Assembly: GCA_947472705.1 (NCBI GenBank)
Contig: CANJDA010000043.1
Coordinates: 1 to 14,216, forward strand
DNA from: Flavobacteriaceae bacterium
GTDB taxonomy: Bacteria; Bacteroidota; Bacteroidia; Flavobacteriales; Flavobacteriaceae
Length of the DNA stretch: 14,216 nt
Direction: 5' to 3'
A model generated the notes under the pieces. The model worked only from the letters and a program-made list of their open reading frames with translations, was not told the origin of the DNA and did no database searches. Positions 8,051 to 14,216 of this stretch are shown piece by piece. How positions within the stretch are numbered: the stretch's first letter is position 1; every line of letters begins with the position of its first letter. Both the position numbers and the translations under genes were made by a program.

Positions 8051-8668
8051 ATGAGAAACTTATTTAAAATAGCATTTTTATTAATTATTTGCAGCAACAG
8101 TGTGTTGGCAGCAAATGGGATAAAGGGTGTTGTTTTAAACAAAAAAAATGATTTACATCCAAACATTGCTCTTGATTCGGTTAAAAGAACTATAACTGAC
8201 CCTAAGAATACCGACCCAAAAAAAAGAAACATACTTAACACAAAAAACGAAACTGATATTATTATAAGTGACGAAAGTGAAAGCTATGTTGCAGAACAGT
8301 TAATAAATGTTGCTTCTGATAATTTAGGCATCGTTTATCATGCAGGTGGTACTACAAAAAACGGTTTTGATTGTTCTGGTTTGATTTATTCTACTTTTAA
8401 AAAATTTGACATTACCTTGCCTCGTTCTTCTAATGAAATGGCAGATATTGGTACAAAAATTGACTTGCAGAATGCCAAAAAAGGCGACTTGATTTTCTTT
8501 ATCAACCGCGGTCAACATCGAATAAATCATGTTGGAATGGTTGTGGAAGTCAATGGTGATGACGTAAAATTTATACACTCTTCAACACAAAGCGGTGTAG
8601 TAATTTCATCTATGAATGAACCTTACTACAAAAGGACTTTTGTTCAGCTTAGCAGAATTATAGAATAA
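8051..8668 (+). CDS. Exported NlpC/P60 (C40) cell-wall endopeptidase
   Basis: C40 cysteine peptidases typically cleave the D-Glu/meso-diaminopimelate bond of peptidoglycan stem peptides in the periplasm. The 205-residue protein has a type I signal peptide (basic start, hydrophobic core about 5-15, likely cleavage after VLA at 18-20) and a low-complexity polar linker (about 28-78, with a near-repeat TDPKNTDPKK at 49-58). A single C-terminal NlpC/P60 domain follows (about 79-205). The catalytic triad is visible: Cys108 in GFDCSGL, His160 in INHVGMV and a third His176 in FIHSST. No SH3 or LysM domain is present. The Cys at residue 14 is not in a convincing lipobox, so I call it secreted rather than a lipoprotein. 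It has its own promoter after lpxB and is followed closely by comEC. I cannot tell the substrate more precisely from sequence. Confidence 0.92.
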   Translation: MRNLFKIAFLLIICSNSVLAANGIKGVVLNKKNDLHPNIALDSVKRTITDPKNTDPKKRNILNTKNETDIIISDESESYVAEQLINVASDNLGIVYHAGGTTKNGFDCSGLIYSTFKKFDITLPRSSNEMADIGTKIDLQNAKKGDLIFFINRGQHRINHVGMVVEVNGDDVKFIHSSTQSGVVISSMNEPYYKRTFVQLSRIIE

Positions 8669-8693
8669 TTTTCTTTCATTTTTGAATTTTTTC

Positions 8694-10736
8694 ATGTACT
8701 TTAGTGACGTGAAAATCCTACAATTTCCTTTAACAAAAATAGGTTTTGGTTTTTTATTTGGAATTCTTTTATTTCAAATGATTAAACTTTCCTTGCTTTA
8801 TGTTATTGTGATTTATCTTATTTGTTTTTCTGGAATAGTGGTTAGCCATTTTGTTTTTGAAAAGACAAGAAAACATCGACATGTTTTTGGATATTTTGTT
8901 ATACTTACCGCCACTATAGTTGGAATTTCAACGGCTATGGTTCATAAAGAAACTTTGCATTCCAATCATTACTCTCATCAACTACCTAATTTTGATAGTG
9001 AACACCAGTTGCATTTAGTATTGTTAGAAAAACTAAAAAGCACTACTAAAAATCTTCGGTTTACTTGTTCGGTAAAAACACTTGATTCAAAAAATAGCTT
9101 TGGGAAAGTAATTCTCAACATTTCGAAAAACACAAATCAAAATTATATTATCGGTAAGCACTTACTAATAAACGGATTTGTTATTAGAAACAAAAAGCCT
9201 TTCAATCCCAACCTATTTGATTATGGAAAATATTTAGAAAATCAAGAAATCTATGCTCAAGTATATGCCAAACCTAATCAAATTAAGATCGGTAAATACG
9301 AGCCGAGTTTATGGGCAGGCTTTTCAAATTTTAGAAATAAAATCATAAACAATTTAGAACATTCTGATATTCCAAAAGAAGAGTTATATGTTTTAAATGC
9401 TTTAATTCTTGGACAGCAACAAGATATTTCTTCCGAAGTTTTGAAAGATTATCAATATGCTGGCGCAGTACATGTATTGTCTGTTTCTGGTTTACATGTT
9501 GGCTTTATATTGTTGTTCATTACCTTTTTACTAAAGCCTATTCCAAATTCCAGAAATGGTTCATTATTGAAACTATTGCTCCTAGTTATAGCATTATGGT
9601 CATTTGCAATCTTGGCTGGACTTTCACCTTCTATTGTTCGTTCAGTTACTATGTTTTCTTTTTTGGCCATAGGTCTTCATTTAAGGAGGACTGTAGCTGT
9701 TTATCATACACTTATTGTATCTATCCTATTAATATTATTGTTCAAACCTTCATTTCTTTTTGACGTAGGTTTTCAACTGAGTTATTTAGCTTTGTTTTTT
9801 ATTATTTGGTTCCAACCCGTTTTATCCCAAATTTGGCAACCAAAAAATAAAATTATTGGCTATTTTTGGAACATTATTACTGTATCCTTCGCGGCACAAA
9901 TAGGAACAATGCCATTGAGTATTTACTATTTTCATCAATTTCCTGGTTTATTTTTTGTAACAAATTTGCTAATACTTCCATTAATTGGTGTCATAATGGC
10001 TGTTGGAGTTTTAGTTGTTGTGATTGCCATTTTCTGCCCGATTCCTTATTATTTGGCAAAAATTGTAACCTATTTAATTATTCTTTTAAATAGTATTATT
10101 CATTGGGTAGCCTCATTAGATAGTTTTGTAATAAGAAATATATCTTTTTCAAAAGAAATGTTGTGGGATTCCTATTTAGTGATTATTCTAATAATCTTTT
10201 GGATTAAAATACCCAAATTTAATAGATTAATAGTAACCCTTTCAAGTATAGTAGTTTTGCAAATAATTTTTATTATCCAAAAAAACAAAACCTTAAATGA
10301 AAATGAACTGATTGTTTTTTATAGTAGAAGGAATAGCATTATCACGGAGCGAACAGGGAAAAAAGTAACTGTTTACAGCAATGATAGTATTTTGAGAAAT
10401 ATTGAAAATAATTTATTAATTCAAACCTATTTAACTGGGAATTTTTGTTTTGCAAAAGAAAAAAAATCGTTGCCAAATCTAATATATTTCAAACATCAAA
10501 GAATATTACTTATTGATAGCTCAGCGATTTATTCAAATAGGATTTATCCTGACATACTTATAATATCTCAATCTCCAAAACTAAACATGAGACGATTACT
10601 AAAAACCATTCATCCTAAAATAATAATAGCAGATGGATCTAATTTTAAGAGTTATACAAAACTTTGGAAAGCAACCTGTATAAAAGAAAAAATCCCTTTT
10701 CATAATACTAATGAAGAGGGATTTTATAAGTTGTAA
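8694..10736 (+). CDS. comEC: ComEC/Rec2-family DNA-uptake channel protein
   Basis: ComEC is the inner-membrane channel that carries single-stranded DNA into the cytoplasm in natural transformation. The 680-residue protein starts with hydrophobic helices (about 12-80) and then has a soluble OB-like DUF4131 region (about 95-215) ending in FNPNLFDYGKYL (170-181). The Competence membrane domain (about 225-530) carries HVLSVSGLH (260-268), DVGFQLSYLA (357-366) and AQIGTMPLSIYYFHQFP (401-417). The C-terminal 145 residues resemble the end of the metallo-beta-lactamase-like domain (DILIIS, HPKIIIADGS) but lack HxHxDH metal ligands. The start is uncertain: TTG 8682, ATG 8694 or GTG 8709. The GTG gives MKILQFPLTKI, which looks most like relatives. 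The 25-bp gap (or shorter) after the endopeptidase gene suggests co-transcription. A hairpin lies within the last 50 bases of the gene. Confidence 0.92.
   Translation: MYFSDVKILQFPLTKIGFGFLFGILLFQMIKLSLLYVIVIYLICFSGIVVSHFVFEKTRKHRHVFGYFVILTATIVGISTAMVHKETLHSNHYSHQLPNFDSEHQLHLVLLEKLKSTTKNLRFTCSVKTLDSKNSFGKVILNISKNTNQNYIIGKHLLINGFVIRNKKPFNPNLFDYGKYLENQEIYAQVYAKPNQIKIGKYEPSLWAGFSNFRNKIINNLEHSDIPKEELYVLNALILGQQQDISSEVLKDYQYAGAVHVLSVSGLHVGFILLFITFLLKPIPNSRNGSLLKLLLLVIALWSFAILAGLSPSIVRSVTMFSFLAIGLHLRRTVAVYHTLIVSILLILLFKPSFLFDVGFQLSYLALFFIIWFQPVLSQIWQPKNKIIGYFWNIITVSFAAQIGTMPLSIYYFHQFPGLFFVTNLLILPLIGVIMAVGVLVVVIAIFCPIPYYLAKIVTYLIILLNSIIHWVASLDSFVIRNISFSKEMLWDSYLVIILIIFWIKIPKFNRLIVTLSSIVVLQIIFIIQKNKTLNENELIVFYSRRNSIITERTGKKVTVYSNDSILRNIENNLLIQTYLTGNFCFAKEKKSLPNLIYFKHQRILLIDSSAIYSNRIYPDILIISQSPKLNMRRLLKTIHPKIIIADGSNFKSYTKLWKATCIKEKIPFHNTNEEGFYKL
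10689..10725. terminator. Terminator-like hairpin inside the 3' end of comEC
   Basis: A 15-bp stem (10689-10703 with 10711-10725, one T-G wobble at 10698/10716) surrounds a 7-base loop. On the - strand it is followed by a T-rich run (TTTTTTCTTTTA counting the stem end), which makes it a good terminator for the thioredoxin-like gene that converges on comEC and stops at 10745. On the + strand it ends in ATTTTATAAG and may also end the comEC transcript, but less convincingly. It lies fully inside comEC coding sequence, 11 bp before its stop codon ends. Confidence 0.75.
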
Positions 10737-10744
10737 TTTCTAAA

Positions 10745-11212
10745 TTATGATTTCTTTTTGCCTAAGATTTCGTCTGCTCCTGCTAACCAAGCACTTGGAC
10801 CACCAGCAACATAACCAGTACTGCCTAATTTTTCTAAATTAATTTTGCCGTCTTTCTTAGAAGCGTTAACAAACCAAACAGTTGGAAAACCTTGAATAGC
10901 AAATGTTTGTTGCAATTCTTGATTTTGTTTTTGAATTTCTGGTAATTGTGGTGTTCTTCTTGGATAATCTAATTCTACTAAAACCACATTTTTTTCAGCC
11001 CATTTAGCAAACTCAGGAGTTTTTAAAACTTCTTTTTGCAATCGCATACACCAACCACACCAATCGCTACCTGTAAAAAATAACAATAAAGGTTTTTTAG
11101 ATTTCTTAGAAATTTCCATGGCTTTGTTCATATCCGTTTGCCAAGTTAATTCTTGTGCTTGTATGGTTAACGAACCTAAGATTAGGAATAAAGTAATAGC
11201 TAATTTTTTCAT
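10745..11212 (-). CDS. Exported thioredoxin-like protein (Thioredoxin_7 type)
   Basis: This 155-residue protein has a clear signal peptide (Lys-Lys start, hydrophobic 4-16, likely cleavage after IQA at 17-19) and a thioredoxin fold with the redox motif W51-C52-G53-W54-C55 and the cis-proline loop GFPT (Pro110). It therefore probably acts in the periplasm as a thiol-disulfide reductase or isomerase. The loop before the motif (LLLFFTGSDWCGWC, 42-55) is characteristic of the Thioredoxin_7/DUF953-like exported group common in Bacteroidota, rather than of cytoplasmic TrxA (WCGPC). No partner protein such as DsbD is in the window, so its electron source and substrates are unknown. It lies 67 bp downstream of a peptide transporter gene on the same strand with no clear terminator between, so co-transcription is possible. 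It converges on comEC with 8 bp between the stop codons. Confidence 0.88.
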   Translation of the reverse strand: MKKLAITLFLILGSLTIQAQELTWQTDMNKAMEISKKSKKPLLLFFTGSDWCGWCMRLQKEVLKTPEFAKWAEKNVVLVELDYPRRTPQLPEIQKQNQELQQTFAIQGFPTVWFVNASKKDGKINLEKLGSTGYVAGGPSAWLAGADEILGKKKS

Positions 11213-11279
11213 TTTTGTAATAATTTTTTAATTATGATTCCTCACATGTTATCAAAAACAGTGCCTAAATTTAAGTAAT

Positions 11280-12791
11280 TTATTTTACATCCTGCATCAA
11301 TTTTTTCACAAAAGGTGAAATCAGGATTAATAGTAAACCAGCAATAAGAGCATATAAAGCTAATTGATAATAGCCATCAGCATACACATTAAGTTTCTCT
11401 AAATTAGAAGAATTCTCAGATGCTTCAGCAATATTAGCTCCTAGCAAACCTGCAAAATATTGCCCGTAAGCACTAGCCAAAAACCACATTCCCATGATTA
11501 CTGCTTGTGTTTTTTGTGGTGATAATTTAGTCATGGCTGACATTCCTATTGGAGACAAACATAACTCTCCAAAAGTAATCACAAACCACCCAAAAGTGAA
11601 TAAATTTAGAGAGGTTTTTCCATCAGGATTTGCAAAAAATTTAGTGTAATAAAATAACCAAAAACCGCCTGCAAGAAACAAAAATCCTAAACCAAACTTA
11701 ACAACAGTGTTAGGCTCTATTTTTCTTTTTGCCATCCAAATCCATATTATTCCTATCAAAGCAGCGAAGATTATTACAAATAAAGCACCTGAAGAATTAT
11801 TCACTCCATTTGGATCAACTGTTACTCCAAGCAATTTGTTTTGTAAATTATTAGCGGCAAATAAACTTAAAGAACCTCCGCTTTGTTCATAAAAAGCCCA
11901 AAAGAAAATGGAGAAAATAATAAAGACTAAAGCTGCCCATAATTTATTTTTCTCAGTAACTGAAAAATTTCGCATTTCATAAAACAAATAAAGTACTGAT
12001 ACTGGTCCAATTATCATCATAAAATAATCGGTATAAACTGTATTAGCTACCATTAAAATTATGATCGGAATTAGTATTATGGAACCGATATAGGTTATAA
12101 CTTCATAAGCTTTCCTTTTTGATTTCTCGATATTCATTAATGGAGATAATCCAATTTCTCCTAAACTTTTTTGAGTTTGTGTAAATGTCACTAAGCTAAT
12201 GAACATTACTATTGCTGCAAATCCAAAAGCGTAATTCCAACGAAGGTTTTCAGGTACAAATCCAGTCCAAAGATTTCCATTTGCAACAGCAATACAAACA
12301 TATCCACCGAGCAAAGCACCAAGATTAATTCCGGCATAGAAAAGCGAAAATCCTGCATCCCGCCTAACGTCACCATCTTTATATAATTGACCAACCATAG
12401 AGGATATATTTGGTTTAAAGAAGCCTGTACCTACAATTGAAAAACCAATCCCTGTAAAAAACAAATCTTTTGGGCTAACAGCTAAAATCACACTTCCGAT
12501 GATCATTAAAATACCACCCCAAAAAAGTGATTTTCTTAATCCCAGAATTTTATCTGCAAATAAACCTCCGATAAAAGTAAAAGCATAAACCCATGCTTGT
12601 GTAGCTCCATATTGAAGATTGGCTGTGGTTGCATCCATATTTAATTGACTCACCATAAACACTGCCAACATACCTCTCATGCCATAGAAACTAAATCGTT
12701 CCCACATTTCGGAGAAAAACAAATACCATAATTGCTTTGGATATTTTCCCTCAAAATTCTGAATTTCGTCTAATGTCAATTTGTCGCTCAT
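11280..12791 (-). CDS. POT/PTR2 family proton-coupled peptide transporter (copy A)
   Basis: POT transporters of the major facilitator superfamily import di- and tripeptides with protons across the inner membrane. This complete 503-residue protein has the proton-coupling ExxERF motif (E28, E31, R32, F33), the GFFKPNISSMVGQLY block (123-137), the PTR2 signature FYAGINLGALLGG (151-163), YEQSGGSLSLFA (301-312, helix 7) and GELCLSPIGMS (408-418, helix 10). About 14 hydrophobic segments are visible, as in bacterial POTs with two extra helices. Compared with copy B it lacks the PxxYFQSxNP helix 7-8 sequence, having instead a Gly/Asn/Ser-rich loop (about 323-335), so its substrate range may differ. 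The ATG at 12791 is preceded by a terminator-like hairpin and T-run, and a TACATTTG element lies just after the copy B stop. Symbol dtpT/dtpA not assigned because orthology is unclear. Confidence 0.95.
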   Translation of the reverse strand: MSDKLTLDEIQNFEGKYPKQLWYLFFSEMWERFSFYGMRGMLAVFMVSQLNMDATTANLQYGATQAWVYAFTFIGGLFADKILGLRKSLFWGGILMIIGSVILAVSPKDLFFTGIGFSIVGTGFFKPNISSMVGQLYKDGDVRRDAGFSLFYAGINLGALLGGYVCIAVANGNLWTGFVPENLRWNYAFGFAAIVMFISLVTFTQTQKSLGEIGLSPLMNIEKSKRKAYEVITYIGSIILIPIIILMVANTVYTDYFMMIIGPVSVLYLFYEMRNFSVTEKNKLWAALVFIIFSIFFWAFYEQSGGSLSLFAANNLQNKLLGVTVDPNGVNNSSGALFVIIFAALIGIIWIWMAKRKIEPNTVVKFGLGFLFLAGGFWLFYYTKFFANPDGKTSLNLFTFGWFVITFGELCLSPIGMSAMTKLSPQKTQAVIMGMWFLASAYGQYFAGLLGANIAEASENSSNLEKLNVYADGYYQLALYALIAGLLLILISPFVKKLMQDVK

Positions 12792-12800
12792 CGTCTATAA

Positions 12801-12838
12801 TTTAAAAAAACAAACCCCCAAGATTTCTTGGAGGTTTG
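12801..12838 (-). terminator. Rho-independent terminator between the two POT genes (possible leader attenuator)
   Basis: On the - strand a 12-bp stem with one A-C mismatch (12838-12827 with 12822-12811) and a 4-base loop is followed by seven Ts (12810-12804). The simplest reading is the terminator of copy B, whose stop is at 12871. The T-run ends about 12 bases before the start codon of copy A, so any copy A transcript starting upstream of 12838 would have to read through it. Confidence 0.85.
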
Positions 12839-12862
12839 AAAGATATAAAAAAATATTTTATA

Positions 12863-12870
12863 CAAATGTA
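12863..12870 (-). promoter_or_regulatory. Candidate promoter -7 element (TACATTTG) for POT copy A
   Basis: The - strand octamer TACATTTG is a perfect TAnnTTTG match directly after the copy B stop codon. A TTG (12896-12894) lies 23 bases upstream, the long end of the allowed spacing. An overlapping alternative uses TTTG at 12866-12863 as the -33 box and TATCTTTC (12845-12838) as a one-mismatch -7 box, with 17-base spacing. The first would put the hairpin in the leader; the second would start inside it. Confidence 0.4.
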
Positions 12871-14216
12871 TTATCTGTTTTCTACTTCTAAATCAACCCC
12901 TTCAACATGATCATTGTGCATTCTTTTTTCTAACCAAGAACTTAGTACAAACAATATAGCTGCCGCTGTTCCTGACATTATGATAAACAGAATGAAAAAT
13001 TCATAAAGGTTTGTAATTTGGAAACCTAAGAAGTGGGTTGCTCCTCCGCTTCCATCTTCTCCTCCTGGAATTAAAGCGCTTAAGGTTCCTGCAAATTTAT
13101 TGGCAGCAGCATTGGCCAAAAACCAAGTCCCCATCATTAATGAAGATAATCGTAATGGTGCCAATTTTGAAACCATAGACAATCCAATTGGAGATAAACA
13201 TAATTCCCCAATAGTATGGATAACATATAGACCTATCAACCACCACATTGAAACTTTTTCTCCTAAACCTAAACCTTTAACCGCAATCGCTATGACTACA
13301 TATCCCATTGCTACTAATCCCAATCCAATTGCCATTTTTTTAGGAGATGATGGTTCTAATTTTCTTGCATACAAAAATCCCCAAACAATAGTCATAATTG
13401 GAGCAAGTGCAATAACTGCTAATGGATTTACAGATTGAAAATAAGATGCTGGCATTTCCCAACCAAATAATGTTCTTTCCGTTTGTCTATCAGCAAATAA
13501 TGTTAAAGATGCTCCTGCTTGTTCAAATGCTCCCCAAAAGAAAATAACAAAAAAGGCTAGTATAAAAATTACGGTAATACGTTGTGTTTCTATTTTAGAC
13601 AAACTCTTATCACTAAAAATGATAAGTGGCATTGCTACCATCGAACCGTAAATAAAATAACTGATAATATCCACATCACTGTTAAACATTTGCTTGAAAT
13701 TTAACATAAAGAAAATAATTGCAATAGAACCTATTATCATTCCAATACTTTTAGCATCCAATTTCTTAACTGCTAAACCAATATGTTTTCCTTCTTCAGA
13801 AACAAGATATTTTTTTTGCCCGAATACAAAAGCTACTAAGCCTAACAACATTCCGATACAAGCTGCTAAGAAGCCCCACTTGAAATCCATTGAACCACAA
13901 ACTAATGGAGAAAAGAAAGCTCCTAAGTTAATTCCCATATAGAAAATAGTAAAAGCACTGTCTATTCTTCTGTCATTAGCAGGATACAATTGCCCAACCA
14001 TCGTTGATATATTCGGTTTGAAAAACCCGTTTCCGATAATGATAGCAGTCAATCCCATCCACATAATGGCCACGCCTCCATTGGCTCCAGCTGAAGCACT
14101 TAAGAACATACAGAACTGCCCTAAAGCCATCAACAAACCTCCAATAACAATACTTCTTCGGTTACCTAAATATTTGTCACACAAGTATCCTCCTAAAAGT
14201 GGTGTCAAATAAACTA
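12871..14216 (-). CDS. POT/PTR2 family proton-coupled peptide transporter (copy B), 5' end outside window
   Basis: The frame is open through the right edge of the window; the TTG at 14208 is an internal Leu codon, preceded by in-frame Val-Tyr. About 448 residues are visible, and by comparison with copy A roughly 70 N-terminal residues, including the ExxERF proton-coupling motif, are missing. Visible family blocks are GGYLCDKYLGNRRS, GNGFFKPNISTMVGQLY, the PTR2 signature FYMGINLGAFF, FEQAGASLTLFA, PASYFQSVNPLAV and GELCLSPIGLSMV. It is probably an inner-membrane di/tripeptide:proton symporter. It keeps the YFQSxNP segment typical of POT helix 7-8, which copy A has lost. The C-terminal tail is charged (about 20 residues ending ENR). 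A hairpin terminator follows 33 bp after its stop. The two genes look like an old tandem duplication now strongly diverged. Confidence 0.93.
   Translation of the reverse strand, partial: VYLTPLLGGYLCDKYLGNRRSIVIGGLLMALGQFCMFLSASAGANGGVAIMWMGLTAIIIGNGFFKPNISTMVGQLYPANDRRIDSAFTIFYMGINLGAFFSPLVCGSMDFKWGFLAACIGMLLGLVAFVFGQKKYLVSEEGKHIGLAVKKLDAKSIGMIIGSIAIIFFMLNFKQMFNSDVDIISYFIYGSMVAMPLIIFSDKSLSKIETQRITVIFILAFFVIFFWGAFEQAGASLTLFADRQTERTLFGWEMPASYFQSVNPLAVIALAPIMTIVWGFLYARKLEPSSPKKMAIGLGLVAMGYVVIAIAVKGLGLGEKVSMWWLIGLYVIHTIGELCLSPIGLSMVSKLAPLRLSSLMMGTWFLANAAANKFAGTLSALIPGGEDGSGGATHFLGFQITNLYEFFILFIIMSGTAAAILFVLSSWLEKRMHNDHVEGVDLEVENR

Noticed and set aside
8196..8225. Near-repeat encoding TDPKNTDPKK in the NlpC/P60 linker
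   Set aside because: It is only two imperfect units in a low-complexity spacer; not enough to call a repeat array.
13100..13438. Open frame of 112 codons on the + strand inside POT copy B
   Set aside because: It is antisense to well-conserved transporter sequence. The Asn/Pro/Ile-rich translation is typical of the complement of a membrane-protein gene.
1..14216. A novel defence, mobile or biosynthetic system
   Set aside because: Every gene belongs to a well-known envelope, transport or housekeeping family. There are no integrase, transposase, toxin-antitoxin, CRISPR, tRNA-flanked or compositionally odd segments, and no gene-free stretch over about 235 bases.

Overview
The window looks like a piece of a Bacteroidota chromosome, most likely Flavobacterium or a close relative. 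The DNA is AT-rich, recognisable promoters follow the Bacteroidetes TTG-N19-TAnnTTTG pattern rather than the E. coli sigma70 type, there are few strong Shine-Dalgarno sequences, and the proteins read as flavobacterial versions of their families. It is an ordinary housekeeping region devoted to the cell envelope. I see no phage genes, insertion sequences, CRISPR array, tRNA or rRNA.

Left part (1-3615, + strand): the end of a rod-shape (mre/mrd) operon. It holds the 3' end of mreD, the elongasome transpeptidase PBP2 (mrdA) starting in a 4-bp ATGA overlap with mreD, and the SEDS glycosyltransferase RodA 9 bp later. A strong bidirectional terminator at 3588-3614 closes this operon and also the converging gene from the right.

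Middle (3632-10736): a periplasmic carboxy-terminal processing protease (Tsp/Prc, - strand) diverges from a + strand cluster of surE (survival nucleotidase), lpxB (lipid A disaccharide synthase), an exported NlpC/P60 cell-wall endopeptidase and comEC (DNA-uptake channel). surE-lpxB are 3 bp apart. The endopeptidase has its own near-perfect promoter just after lpxB, and comEC follows it closely.

Right part (10745-14216, - strand): a small exported thioredoxin-like protein and two adjacent, diverged POT/PTR2 proton-coupled peptide transporters. The distal transporter runs off the right edge, so its N-terminus is missing.

The genes fit a common theme of building the wall (MreD, PBP2, RodA), trimming wall and envelope proteins (NlpC/P60, Prc), making the outer-membrane anchor (LpxB), and moving DNA and peptides across the inner membrane (ComEC, POT). 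The points most worth a second look are regulatory. One is a 15-bp hairpin inside the 3' end of comEC that looks like the terminator of the convergent thioredoxin gene. Another is a terminator hairpin with a U-run only about 10-20 bases before a transporter start codon, possibly an attenuator. A third is a canonical promoter giving a roughly 10-nt leader before the endopeptidase. I found no convincing new biological system.
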